From: Pseudomonadota bacterium
GTDB lineage: Bacteria > Pseudomonadota > Alphaproteobacteria > Sphingomonadales > Sphingomonadaceae
Length of the DNA: 22,303 nucleotides
Reading direction: 5' to 3'
Assembly (NCBI GenBank): GCA_030271565.1
Contig: JARXKR010000007.1
Span: 5,404-27,706, forward strand
Positions 8,008-15,734 of this stretch are shown piece after piece. The translations under genes and the position numbers were made by a program. How positions within the stretch are numbered: position 1 is the first letter of the stretch; each line of letters starts with the position of its first letter. The notes under the pieces were generated by a model. That model did not search any database. It worked only from the letters and a program-made list of their open reading frames with translations, and had not been told where the DNA came from.

Positions 8008-8550
8008 CTAGACCGGGCCTAGTGGCTCATGGACCAGCGGAACCGATTCAAGCGTGATTGCCTCGCCCACCACGATCTCCCCGCCGGTAATCACCACCGC
8101 CATCACCCCGGCCTTGCGGATCAGCTCGCCGTCCGCATCGCGGTCCAGCGTTGCCGCCATCAGCCCCGGCGCGAGGCCGTTGAGCTGGTGGCACGGATTG
8201 CGCAGGCCGGTGATCTCGATCACGGCCTCTGCGCCGAGCCGCAGCCGTGTTCCCGCGGACAGGCCGAGGAGGTCGATGCCGCGCGTTGTCACGTTCTCGC
8301 CCATCTGGCCGGGCTCGATTGCGAAGCCCCGCCCCGCCAGCTCGTCGAACAGCTCGGCGTGGATCAGGTGGATCTGACGCAGGTTGGGCTGGCTCGGGTC
8401 CTGCTTCATGCGCGAGAGATGCTGAACTGTGCGACCAGCGTGGGCATCGCCCGCGACGCCGAGCCCGGCGCGCAGTGTGATGGCTTCGCATGGCGGCTTG
8501 GAAAAGCGGTGCTGGGCGTCACGGGCCAGGGCGATGATGATGGGGGACAT
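8008..8550 (-). CDS. MOSC domain-containing protein
   Basis: A 180-residue protein that is essentially one MOSC domain, the beta-barrel fold shared with the molybdenum cofactor sulfurase C-terminus and the YiiM/YuaD group. Visible marks are GLGVAGDAHAG (30-38), NLRQIHLI (56-63), GENVTTRGIDLLGL (84-97) and the invariant cysteine in GLRNPCHQL (C120). Stand-alone MOSC proteins are thought to handle molybdenum cofactor or sulfur in the cytoplasm, but the exact reaction is undetermined for most. It converges with the sensor kinase and is divergent from the flavoprotein at 8921. No strong ribosome site precedes the ATG. No other Moco gene is in the window. Confidence 0.88.
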   Translation of the reverse strand: MSPIIIALARDAQHRFSKPPCEAITLRAGLGVAGDAHAGRTVQHLSRMKQDPSQPNLRQIHLIHAELFDELAGRGFAIEPGQMGENVTTRGIDLLGLSAGTRLRLGAEAVIEITGLRNPCHQLNGLAPGLMAATLDRDADGELIRKAGVMAVVITGGEIVVGEAITLESVPLVHEPLGPV

Positions 8551-8920
8551 GGCAAGAAGCTATACCAGCTTTTAGCGATTGCGACCACGGCTCCCCTCCC
8601 CGGCGGGGAGGGGTTGGGGGTGGGGGAGTGAGGCGAAGCCGAGCGTCCATGCAGGCGTGGAACCCCCATCCCAACCCTTCCCCACGGGGAAGGGCTTTTA
8701 GCGAAGGGTAGTTTTCCTACTCGCTGCGGGCCTGCTAGCCTGCGCGAATGGCCAGCTTTTCCGCACGTCAGTCCCTCATCCGGCACCGCGAAATCGTAGT
8801 GCCGTCTTTTAGGACCAGTACTGTGGTCCAAGCGGTCCACGCACTGGCCGCACACTTCCGCTCGACAGGGCAAATTGGGTCTCATAGAGAAACCGAAACT
8901 GCCATGGGGGATTCCTGACA
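8551..8920. other. Divergent intergenic region with palindromic element
   Basis: This 370-base gap lies between the MOSC gene and the nitronate monooxygenase-like gene. It holds the GC-rich palindrome at 8591-8696. Further right is a short hairpin, GGACCA and TGGTCC around a 6-base loop at 8812-8829. GGGGGA at 8906-8911 is the likely ribosome site for the gene at 8921. The stretch 8720-8900 is less GC-biased in style and may be a degraded gene, but I recognise nothing in it. Confidence 0.5.
8591..8696. repeat. GC-rich double-hairpin inverted repeat
   Basis: Two hairpins sit in inverted relation. The left is CCCCTCCCC/GGGGAGGGG around GGC (8593-8613), a perfect 9-bp stem. The right is CCCTTCCCC/GGGGAAGGG around AC (8675-8694), also a perfect 9-bp stem. 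Their flanks (GGTTGGGGGTGGGG and CCCCCATCCCAACC) are also roughly complementary, giving an imperfect inverted repeat of about 35 bp. Elements of this composition are frequent dispersed intergenic repeats in sphingomonads (general knowledge). It is a different family from the two REP types near 5400-5975. Confidence 0.75.
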
Positions 8921-9901
8921 ATGCCGCTGCCCGCTCCGTTTGACCGCCTGCGCCTGCCCGTAATCGGTTCGCCGTTGTTCATCATTTCAACCCCCGATCT
9001 GGTGATCGCGCAGTGCAAGGCGGGGATCATCGGCAGCTTTCCCGCACTCAATGCCCGGCCCTCGGGCGTGCTCGACGAATGGCTCCACCGGATCACGCAG
9101 GAACTCGCCGCGCACAACCGTGATAACCCCGAACAGCCTGCCGCGCCATTCGCGGTCAATCAGATCGTCCACAAGTCGAACAACCGGCTCGAAGAGGACT
9201 ATGAAGTCTGCGCCAAGTGGCAGGTGCCGATGGTCATCACCTCGCTCGGCGCGCGCGAGGATCTCAATCAGGCGGTGCACAAGTGGGGCGGCATCGTCAT
9301 GCACGACGTGATCAACGACCGTTTCGCGCGCAAGGCGATCGAGAAGGGCGCCGATGGCCTGATTCCGGTCGCGGCCGGCGCGGGCGGACACGCTGGCGTG
9401 CTCTCTCCCTTCGCTTTGATGCAGGAAATCCGCCAGTGGTTCGATGGCCTGGTGGCGCTGTCAGGTGCGATCGCCAACGGCCACGCCATCCTCGCCGCGC
9501 AAGCGATGGGCGCCGACTTTGCCTATATCGGCAGCCCCTGGATCGCGACCAAGGAGGCCAATGCGCAGGACGGCTACAAGCAGGCGATTGTCGATGGGCG
9601 CGCGAGTGACATCGTCTATTCCAACCTGTTTACCGGGGTCCACGGCAACTATCTGCGGCCTTCGATCATCAATGCCGGAATGGATCCCGACAATCTCCCG
9701 CAGAGCGAACCTTCGGCGATGAATTTCGGTTCGGGCGGTAACACCGAGGCCAAGGCGTGGAAGGACATCTGGGGCTCAGGCCAGGGGATTGGCGCGGTCG
9801 ACGCAATCGACAGCGTAGCCGAGCGCGTGAACAAGCTCGAAGCCGAATACAACCAGGCGCGCAGCGAACTGGCGGCCAAGGCGGGGATGTCGGTCAATTG
9901 A
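8921..9901 (+). CDS. Nitronate monooxygenase-like flavin oxidoreductase
   Basis: An FMN-dependent TIM-barrel enzyme of the 2-nitropropane dioxygenase/nitronate monooxygenase family (PF03060 type), 326 residues. Family marks are the opening LPVIGSPLFIIS with AGIIGSFPALNAR, the glycine-rich AAGAGGHAG (151-159) whose H157 corresponds to the usual catalytic histidine, SGAIANGHA (181-189) and MGADFAYIGSPWIAT (186-200), the FMN-phosphate region. Family members oxidise nitronates or act as NAD(P)H:quinone or enoyl reductases; which one applies here is not decided by the sequence. The start has GGGGGA nine bases upstream. The gene is convergent with the AHH nuclease gene, with only 12 bases between stops, and is monocistronic. 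Confidence 0.9.
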   Translation: MPLPAPFDRLRLPVIGSPLFIISTPDLVIAQCKAGIIGSFPALNARPSGVLDEWLHRITQELAAHNRDNPEQPAAPFAVNQIVHKSNNRLEEDYEVCAKWQVPMVITSLGAREDLNQAVHKWGGIVMHDVINDRFARKAIEKGADGLIPVAAGAGGHAGVLSPFALMQEIRQWFDGLVALSGAIANGHAILAAQAMGADFAYIGSPWIATKEANAQDGYKQAIVDGRASDIVYSNLFTGVHGNYLRPSIINAGMDPDNLPQSEPSAMNFGSGGNTEAKAWKDIWGSGQGIGAVDAIDSVAERVNKLEAEYNQARSELAAKAGMSVN

Positions 9902-9913
9902 GGGCGAGTAAGG

Positions 9914-10483
9914 TCAGTCGTTGTCGGGTGGCTGGGTCGCCGGCCACAGCAGCGCTGCCATCGCGTCGAGCTCGCTGAAATCGATCCCGCTGCCCAGCGG
10001 ATCGTTCCGGTTGAGCTGCAACCGCCGATGCTGGTCGAGCAACCTGCGCCGCAGCGCGCGCTGCAGCAGTTCAAGCCGCTCATAAGCCACCTCGAGCGCA
10101 CATTCGGGCGCGCGCGACCGGGCTGCCGACCACGCCGCCTCGATCTGCCCGACCCGCTCGATCACCATCGCGTTGTAATTGCGATGCGGCCCGCGATGGA
10201 GCGGCAGGCCGATCTTGAGCGCGGCGCTATCGTTGGCGGGCAACAGCAACCCGTTGCGCCGAAAATCTTCGAAATCGACCTTGCTGCGACCCAGCGCATC
10301 GAACAGCGGGGTGAAGGTCCGGCTGGTCAACAGCTGACGCGGGAGCAGGTGATGGCGCTGCAACCCAGGATCGAAATCGGGGCTGCCGGGCCGGTTGACC
10401 GCCCGAAACGACAGCCGTTGTCGTTCGGCGCCAAGCAGACCAAGCCCCGAGCGCGTCAGGTGTGACAAGCTGCTCCCCGGCAC
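9914..10483 (-). CDS. Small AHH/HNH-superfamily nuclease
   Basis: The core resembles the AHH family of HNH/Endo VII-type nucleases. With the GTG start at 10483 the marks are LQRHHLLPRQL (H44/H45), DFRRNGLLLPAN (asparagine near 77), GLPLHRGPHRNY (H96/H100) and a helical tail. AHH domains are best known as the toxin tips of long polymorphic toxins. Here the domain makes up nearly the whole 189-residue protein, with no secretion signal or repeat region. The start is uncertain: the frame is open to 10585, but the GTG at 10483 begins 22 bases after the previous gene's stop and avoids an 80-base overlap. A TTG just downstream follows GGGGAGC. It is the last gene of a four-gene minus-strand run. Its target is unknown. 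Confidence 0.7.
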   Translation of the reverse strand: MPGSSLSHLTRSGLGLLGAERQRLSFRAVNRPGSPDFDPGLQRHHLLPRQLLTSRTFTPLFDALGRSKVDFEDFRRNGLLLPANDSAALKIGLPLHRGPHRNYNAMVIERVGQIEAAWSAARSRAPECALEVAYERLELLQRALRRRLLDQHRRLQLNRNDPLGSGIDFSELDAMAALLWPATQPPDND

Positions 10484-10505
10484 CCTCTGCGCTGGTCCAG
10501 GTTGT

Positions 10506-11375
10506 TCAACGTTCGATCGTGACGTCGAGCTGGGTGCCGCGCAGGTTGGGCGTGACCAGCAAGGTCTCCCGGTCCGGTCCGACAAAGGTGTGCGGACCGG
10601 TTAGCGGCTCGGTTTCGATCAGCGCATGGATCAGTCGCACCGCGATCCGGGCAATATCGGCCGGGACCAGCTTGGGATCGGGCAGGAAGCGAAGTTCCTG
10701 GCCGGTCAGCAGCGCCAGCCCGACCGAAACGATCGCTCCATCGCTCTCACGTTCAAGCGAGGTCAGCCCGAGCGCGGGGAACGGCCCGTTGGCCAGCCAG
10801 TTGCCGACCACTTTGCCAAAGTAGGCAGGCGGCATCCAGCACCGCGCCGGGTTCCAGATCACTGCAGCGGCGCCGGGCAAGGCAGCGAGCTGCGCCCCCA
10901 GTCCCGCGAGTACCCTCACCACCGGGAGCATCCCCATTGCATCGGCGAGGTGCGGCCCGGGGCTCAGCGAAATCGCTTCGCCCAGCGGCTGCTTCTCCAG
11001 ACCGAGCAGCGCCCCGCCGTCGGGGGTTGGCACAGGCTGTGCCGGAGCAAGTCCGGCGCAGTCGAAAGTCAAGCCGCACGACAATATCTCTATCCAGCCC
11101 TCCGCCGGGTCAGGCGCGTGGCTCACGGCAAAGCGGATGGCGCCAGCACCTGCTGCCTCTCCGTTCGCCAAGGACTGGACTGCCGCCACGTCGGGACGCC
11201 GGCCTTCAGCGAAGACCAGCGAAAGCACCGCGTTGTAGTCCGCCTTTATACTGCCGTCTGCTGCGCCGATGCCCAATTCCCTCACCACCGGAATGTCGAT
11301 TCTTGACCTGTCGCACTTTTGGCGGGGTTTAGTCGAGTCCTGCTGCGCTAATTCGCTCGACTTCGGACCAAACAC
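10506..11375 (-). CDS. Uncharacterised protein
   Basis: I do not recognise this family. The protein is up to 289 residues, without a signal peptide or membrane segment. The middle contains SPGPHLADAMGMLPVVRVLA and an AVIWNPARCWMPPAYFGKVV stretch. The C-terminal third (GPFPALGLTSLERESDGAIV onward) looks like a compact alpha/beta domain. The start is doubtful: the GTG at 11375 lies 12 bases from the flavodoxin gene's stop, but the first 30 residues are low in character, and the tandem GTG codons near 11289 (before RELGIG) would be an equally good start. It lies between the flavodoxin-like gene and the AHH nuclease on the same strand, probably in one transcript. An immunity-type link to the nuclease is possible but unsupported. 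Confidence 0.6.
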   Translation of the reverse strand: MFGPKSSELAQQDSTKPRQKCDRSRIDIPVVRELGIGAADGSIKADYNAVLSLVFAEGRRPDVAAVQSLANGEAAGAGAIRFAVSHAPDPAEGWIEILSCGLTFDCAGLAPAQPVPTPDGGALLGLEKQPLGEAISLSPGPHLADAMGMLPVVRVLAGLGAQLAALPGAAAVIWNPARCWMPPAYFGKVVGNWLANGPFPALGLTSLERESDGAIVSVGLALLTGQELRFLPDPKLVPADIARIAVRLIHALIETEPLTGPHTFVGPDRETLLVTPNLRGTQLDVTIER

Positions 11376-11387
11376 TACAATCAGCGA

Positions 11388-11861
11388 CTAGAAAACACCC
11401 ATTGCAAGCCCGGCGGACAGTGACGCACCAAGTTCTTGCGCCAGATTGAGTATTGCCGCAGGCACCAACTTTGGCGCCATGATTTCTTCGGGCGTCTGTG
11501 CTTTGAGGTTGACGATCAGCGGTTCGGCCACCCGGCGCAGCCGCCATCCGGTTGCGATCCGGTCGAGCTGCCTTTGCGCGCCGCTTCCGTCGCTCCCCGC
11601 CGAAACGATGCTGGCATAGGCGCGTCCCTCGATCTGGCCGAGCAGCGGATAATAGCAGCAGTCGAACATTTCCTTCATCGCCCCGCTCATCGTCGCGAGG
11701 TTTTCGGGGCAAACGAACAGATAGCCCTGCGCCGCCAGCAAATCCGCTGGAGTCGCCTCGGCTGCAGCGAGCATGCGCGCATCAGCGCCGGCTCCGGCCG
11801 CTGCGGCTTCAGCCAGGGCGCGGCTCGCCCCGGTCCGGCTGTGCCACACGATCAGCAGCAT
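11388..11861 (-). CDS. Flavodoxin-like NAD(P)H reductase
   Basis: A 157-residue protein of the flavodoxin fold. The N-terminal strand MLLIVWHSRTGAS carries the FMN-phosphate loop (HSRTGAS, 7-13). GYLFVCPENLATMSGAMKEM in the middle fits the second flavin loop, and YASIVSAGSDGSG the third. Such proteins move electrons through FMN or reduce quinones or FMN itself. The start lies 12 bases after the stop of the exported-protein gene, and its stop is 12 bases before the next start, so it sits inside a minus-strand operon. Its partner is not evident. Confidence 0.82.
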   Translation of the reverse strand: MLLIVWHSRTGASRALAEAAAAGAGADARMLAAAEATPADLLAAQGYLFVCPENLATMSGAMKEMFDCCYYPLLGQIEGRAYASIVSAGSDGSGAQRQLDRIATGWRLRRVAEPLIVNLKAQTPEEIMAPKLVPAAILNLAQELGASLSAGLAMGVF

Positions 11862-11873
11862 GATCGGTTCAGC

Positions 11874-13091
11874 TCAGCACCCCGCGCCGGTTACCGCGCC
11901 AAGGAGCCCGCCCAGCCCTTTGGGCTTGCACTTCTTCTGGCCCTGCTGCTGCTCGGCCTGGCCGGGCATGCCGGGCATGTCCATCCAGCTGGTTGCCGAA
12001 CGATAGCGCACTCGCGCCGTCCATTGCAGGTTCCACGCTTCCTTGGGATTGGTGGGGCGCACGGGATAGGAGAAGTCCGCCTCAGGTCCGAACGCGGTCA
12101 GCGTGCCCATGCGGAAATCGGCCCCGGCACTGCGCACTTCGGCGGGGATGGTGCAGCTGGTCGTGGTCGGGGCCATGACCGTGCGGTCCCTGACCAGCCC
12201 AGCCACTTGCGCAGGGGTGAGCCAGTCGCTCAACCCGCCGCCGAACTGGCGCGAGGCGCTGCTGGTCCACATCACCATGTCGCCCATCTGCCCGCCTTGC
12301 GCCATTTTCCCGCCAAACAGGAAAGCGAGATAGCCGGTCGCGGCCGGTACGGCATTCCACGTGAGCAGGCTCGAACCGCTCGGGTTCTGAGTGCTGGTCG
12401 TTTGCAGCGGCGCGAGGAAGTCCTGGTTCAGGCTGAACGCAATCTCGGGCGAATAATTGCCGGCAATGCGGTGCGCGCCGAGCAGCGAGCTATCGGCCTT
12501 GACCATCTTGCCGTCCTCGGCCGGCCAGCGCCCGAAGGTCTTGCTGTTCTGCAAGGTCGGGCCCCAATCGCGCAGCACCGTGCTCGACCACAGCCCCGGC
12601 GGGACTTGTCCCGCGCTGAGTTTGGCCAGATCGATGATCACCGGCTGGCCCTTGGGCGCATGCTCGCCGCAACCCCAGAAAATCAGGATACGCCCGGTCG
12701 GCTTCTGCCCCTCGCGCTGGCCGGGGAGCTGATCGGCCGGACCGCGCTCCTGCGTCGGGGTGACCAAGGCAACCGATTTACCCAACTTGGCACCCGATGG
12801 CATGAAGTGATCGGCCTTGGGACTGCCGCCTGGCGCTTGGCTCGACCCGAGCCGCAGCAGCAGCTCGTGCTGAACCTTGTTGCCACCGCCGCCGAAGGCC
12901 ATGCTCATCGCCCCGCCGAACCCGCCGCCCATCGCGGCAAAGCCGGAGACGGTGCCCACGCGCATGTCGTAACGCGCGACCGGTCCGTTGCCGGGTGCGC
13001 GCTGTGCCTGAACCGGCACAACCGCCAATGCCACGACGCTGCCCGCCGCGCAGAGACCCGCCGCGATTGCCAGTCTGCGATCGAATGCCAT
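11874..13091 (-). CDS. Exported protein of unknown function
   Basis: A 405-residue secreted protein. The first 29 residues (MAFDRRLAIAAGLCAAGSVV and the following ALAVVPVQA) form a Sec signal peptide with likely cleavage after VQA. The mature part starts with a glycine/methionine-rich stretch (MGGGFGGAMSMAFGGGGN). It then has a beta-rich body with ILIFWGCGEHAPKGQPVIID, LTWNAVPAATGYLAFLFGGK and MVMWTSSASRQFGGG. The end is rich in Q/K and glycine and finishes at cysteine. I know no function for this type of sequence; homologues in sphingomonads are usually annotated hypothetical. The start at 13091 is preferred over 13154, because it follows AAGGGG and begins directly with the signal peptide. 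It heads the four-gene minus-strand run. Confidence 0.78.
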   Translation of the reverse strand: MAFDRRLAIAAGLCAAGSVVALAVVPVQAQRAPGNGPVARYDMRVGTVSGFAAMGGGFGGAMSMAFGGGGNKVQHELLLRLGSSQAPGGSPKADHFMPSGAKLGKSVALVTPTQERGPADQLPGQREGQKPTGRILIFWGCGEHAPKGQPVIIDLAKLSAGQVPPGLWSSTVLRDWGPTLQNSKTFGRWPAEDGKMVKADSSLLGAHRIAGNYSPEIAFSLNQDFLAPLQTTSTQNPSGSSLLTWNAVPAATGYLAFLFGGKMAQGGQMGDMVMWTSSASRQFGGGLSDWLTPAQVAGLVRDRTVMAPTTTSCTIPAEVRSAGADFRMGTLTAFGPEADFSYPVRPTNPKEAWNLQWTARVRYRSATSWMDMPGMPGQAEQQQGQKKCKPKGLGGLLGAVTGAGC

Positions 13092-13123
13092 GATCCTACC
13101 CCTTTTTTCCAACCTGTCTGACC

Positions 13124-13154
13124 ATAGTCCACGCCCGAACCGGAAAGTTGTCAA
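13124..13154 (-). promoter_or_regulatory. Possible sigma-70 promoter for the exported-protein operon
   Basis: On the minus strand TTGACA (13154-13149) is followed after 19 bases by GACTAT (13129-13124), upstream of the start at 13091. The -35 hexamer is perfect, while the spacing is long and the -10 weak. Tentative. Confidence 0.3.
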
Positions 13155-13214
13155 TTGCCGCCAAACAATCGCGCCATGCTTTTGTTGTCGCCCCGGCTCG
13201 GCTAGGCAGAGGAC

Positions 13215-14999
13215 ATGACCGCCACCTCAGCTTCGATCCTTGGCCTTGACCGCTCGATCTCAGGCCGCACCTGGCGTTGGCGCGGCGGCAATATGGACCT
13301 GGGCAATGGCGCCAACCTCGATCATGATCTGGTGACGCAACTGCTGCTATCGCGCGGGGTTGCAGCGGGCGATGTCGAACGCCACCGCAACCCCTCGCTG
13401 CGCGCGTTCCTGCCCGATCCCTCGGCGCTGCGCGATATGGATGCGGCGGCTGAACGGCTCGCACAGGCGGTGCTGACTGGCGAGACGATGACGGTTTACG
13501 GCGACTACGACGTTGACGGCGCGACCAGTGCCGCACTGCTGATCCGGCTGCTCAGGTCGCTCGGTCTGGAGGCGCACTATTACATCCCCGACCGCCTGCT
13601 CGAAGGTTACGGGCCGTCGGGAGAGGCGCTGGTCAAGCTTGCCGAGCAAGGCTCGAGCCTGATTGTCACGGTCGATTGCGGCGCAATGGCCCACGAGGCC
13701 TTGGCCATGGCGCACGATGCCGGGGTCGACGTGATCGTGGTCGATCACCACAAATGTTCGGCCGAGCTGCCCAAGGCTGCCGCACTGGTCAATCCAAACC
13801 GGCTCGATGAGAGCGACATCGGCGCCGCGCATGGGCACCTTGCGGCGGTCGGGGTAGCCTTCCTGCTCGCCATCGCCACCGTCCGCGTGCTGCGTCAGCT
13901 TGGCTTTTTCGAGAGCCGCGCGGAGCCTGACCTGTTCGCGTTGCTCGATCTGGTCGCGCTGGGCACGGTCGCCGATGTCGCGGCGCTGCACGGGCTCAAC
14001 CGCGCGTTTGTGGCGCAGGGCCTCAAGGTCATGGCCAAGCGTGAAGGCGTTGGCATGGCCGCGCTGATCGATGCCAGCCGGCTGAGCCGCGCGCCTAGCT
14101 GCTCGGACCTTGGTTTTGCGCTGGGCCCAAGAATCAACGCCGGTGGGCGCGTCGGCGAATCGACGCTGGGCGTGCGCCTGCTCACCACCGAGGACCCTGA
14201 CGAGGCCCGCGCCATCGCCGCGCAGCTCTCGGCGCTCAACGAAGAACGGCGCGGGATCGAAGCGGTGGTGCAGGAACAGGCCGAGGCGCAGATCGCCAGC
14301 CAGCACAACCGCAGCGTATTGGTGCTGGCCGGACAAGGCTGGCACCCCGGGGTAATCGGGATCGTCGCCGGGCGGATCAAGGAGAAGACCGGCAAGCCCG
14401 CGTTAGTCATCGCACTTGACGCGGATGAGCACGGCAACGGCAAAGGTTCGGGCCGCTCGATCGCCGGGGTCGATCTGGGCTCGGCAATCATGGCCGCGCG
14501 CGAGGCGGGCTTGCTGATCGCGGGCGGCGGGCACGCGATGGCAGCGGGCCTCACCATCGCGCCCGGCGCGCTCGATGCGCTTAGTGACTGGCTCGACGAG
14601 CGGCTTGGCAGCGCGGTGACGGGGGCGATGGCCAACCAGTCGATGCAGCTCGATCTAGCGCTTGCCCCCGGCGGGTTGACCCCTGCCCTGGTCGAAGCGC
14701 TCGAGAGCGCCGGGCCTTACGGGATGGGCTGGCCTGGGCCGCGGGTCGCGGTGGGGCCAGTGCGGATGGTCAAGGCCGATCTGGTCGGGACCGATCACGT
14801 TCGCCTGATCGTGCGCGGCGAGGATGGGGCAAATTTCAAGGCGATTGCCTTCCGTGCTGCGAGCACCGAACTTGGTCAGACGCTGCTCCACGCGACGCAC
14901 CACCGCCGCCTGTGGCTCGCCGGGCGCGCGCGGATCGATGATTGGTCGAACCGCCCGCAAGCCGAGCTTCATGTTGACGATGCGGCATTTGCCGACTGA
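13215..14999 (+). CDS. recJ: Single-stranded-DNA-specific exonuclease RecJ
   Basis: A 5'-3' single-strand exonuclease of the DHH family that acts in RecF-type recombination and mismatch repair in the cytoplasm. At 594 residues it is close to E. coli RecJ. Motif I is YGDYDVDG (95-102), with the metal aspartates D97, D99 and D101. It is followed by TVDCGAMAHE and the DHH signature VVDHHK (D177, H178, H179). The DHHA1 domain shows GWHPGVIGIVAGRIKE and GGGHAMAAG (437-445), and an OB-like C-terminal domain ends the protein. The ATG at 13215 follows an AGAGGA-type ribosome site. It is divergent from the exported-protein gene and followed 12 bases later by the VOC gene. All catalytic motifs are intact. 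Confidence 0.96.
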   Translation: MTATSASILGLDRSISGRTWRWRGGNMDLGNGANLDHDLVTQLLLSRGVAAGDVERHRNPSLRAFLPDPSALRDMDAAAERLAQAVLTGETMTVYGDYDVDGATSAALLIRLLRSLGLEAHYYIPDRLLEGYGPSGEALVKLAEQGSSLIVTVDCGAMAHEALAMAHDAGVDVIVVDHHKCSAELPKAAALVNPNRLDESDIGAAHGHLAAVGVAFLLAIATVRVLRQLGFFESRAEPDLFALLDLVALGTVADVAALHGLNRAFVAQGLKVMAKREGVGMAALIDASRLSRAPSCSDLGFALGPRINAGGRVGESTLGVRLLTTEDPDEARAIAAQLSALNEERRGIEAVVQEQAEAQIASQHNRSVLVLAGQGWHPGVIGIVAGRIKEKTGKPALVIALDADEHGNGKGSGRSIAGVDLGSAIMAAREAGLLIAGGGHAMAAGLTIAPGALDALSDWLDERLGSAVTGAMANQSMQLDLALAPGGLTPALVEALESAGPYGMGWPGPRVAVGPVRMVKADLVGTDHVRLIVRGEDGANFKAIAFRAASTELGQTLLHATHHRRLWLAGRARIDDWSNRPQAELHVDDAAFAD

Positions 15000-15011
15000 G
15001 GGGGACCGCAG

Positions 15012-15395
15012 ATGTTCAGCCATATTACGCTTGGCACCAACGATTGGGACAAAGCGCGGCCGTTCTGGATCGCGGTGATGGAGGTTCTCGGCCACCCGAT
15101 CCTGTTCGAACGCCCCGGCGGGATCGCCTTTGGCGAAGCGACCGGACCTAAAACTTTCGTCGGTCCGGCTTTCGACGGCGAACCCGCCCGCGCAGGCAAC
15201 GGCGTGCACATCGCTTACCTGGTCAAGTCGCGCGCCACGGTCGACGCCTTCCATGCCGCAGCGCTGGCGCACGGCGGCAGCGACGAAGGCAAACCCGGCC
15301 TGCGCCCGCACTATCACCCCAACTATTACGGCGCTTACGTGCGCGATCCCGATGGCAACAAGCTGCAGGCGGTGTGTCATTCCAGCCCCGGGTAG
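15012..15395 (+). CDS. VOC-family (glyoxalase-like) protein
   Basis: A 127-residue single vicinal-oxygen-chelate domain pair (PF00903 type). It opens with MFSHITLGTNDWDKARPFWI, has GNGVHIAYLVKSRATVDAFH in the middle, and closes with YYGAYVRDPDGNKLQAVCH, the classic end of the fold. Candidate metal ligands are H4, the histidine of GVHIAY and the last acidic/histidine positions. Family members include glyoxalases, dioxygenases and resistance proteins; the reaction is not assigned. The ribosome site GAGGGGGA overlaps the recJ stop codon, so it is probably co-expressed with recJ. Confidence 0.87.
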   Translation: MFSHITLGTNDWDKARPFWIAVMEVLGHPILFERPGGIAFGEATGPKTFVGPAFDGEPARAGNGVHIAYLVKSRATVDAFHAAALAHGGSDEGKPGLRPHYHPNYYGAYVRDPDGNKLQAVCHSSPG

Positions 15396-15413
15396 ATTGC
15401 GCCCATTCATGGC

Positions 15414-15442
15414 TTGACCCACTGCGCCGCTGTGCCTATTGG
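15414..15442 (+). promoter_or_regulatory. Likely promoter of the tRNA-Glu pair
   Basis: TTGACC (15414-15419), a 17-base spacer, then TATTGG (15437-15442). A start near 15450 would give a short leader before the first tRNA at 15471. Strength and spacing fit a sigma-70 tRNA promoter; this is an inference from pattern only. Confidence 0.45.
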
Positions 15443-15470
15443 CGCGGCCTGCTTTCGGCGCAGCCGGTAT

Positions 15471-15545
15471 GGCCCGTTCGTCCAGCGGTTAGGACGCGGC
15501 CCTTTCACGGCTGAAACACGGGTTCGATTCCCGTACGGGTCACCA
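15471..15545 (+). tRNA. tRNA-Glu (anticodon TTC)
   Basis: A 75-base cloverleaf including an encoded CCA. The acceptor GGCCCGT pairs with ACGGGTC, with one G-T pair. The anticodon arm CGGCC/GGCTG holds the loop CTTTCAC, giving anticodon TTC. The T arm is CGGGTTCGATTCCCG, with discriminator A. It reads GAA/GAG codons. Confidence 0.97.
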
Positions 15546-15595
15546 TCCTCGCTGCGCCGAAGCAGTATCTGGCTCGATCATCAGACGATCCGATC

Positions 15596-15670
15596 GGCCC
15601 CTTCGTCCAGCGGTTAGGACGCGGCCCTCTCACGGCTGAAACACGGGTTCGATTCCCGTAGGGGTCACCA
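15596..15670 (+). tRNA. tRNA-Glu (anticodon CTC)
   Basis: This gene differs from the upstream tRNA at only three positions. The anticodon loop is CTCTCAC, giving CTC. The sixth acceptor pair is C-G instead of G-C, a compensated change. CCA is encoded. It lies 50 bases after the first gene and is probably in the same transcript. It reads GAG only. Confidence 0.97.
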
Positions 15671-15673
15671 GGC

Positions 15674-15696
15674 CGGGACACTTTTCCCGCCTTTTG
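15674..15696 (+). terminator. Weak possible terminator after the tRNAs
   Basis: CGGGA (15674-15678) and TCCCG (15685-15689) can form a 5-bp stem, followed by CCTTTTG. Stem and T-run are both short, so read-through into phoR is likely even if it is real. Confidence 0.25.
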
Positions 15697-15734
15697 CGCA
15701 GTGGTAACGATTGGCAGGCACTCCGGCGCCTCCT

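Noticed and set aside
11436..13121. Plus-strand 561-codon open frame
   Set aside because: It runs antisense through the flavodoxin-like gene and the exported-protein gene, both of which have clear start signals and protein character. The translation is low-complexity.
15471..15670. tRNA genes as an attachment site for an integrated element
   Set aside because: Neither tRNA 3' end is duplicated as a partial copy in the window apart from the paralogue itself, and no integrase gene is adjacent.
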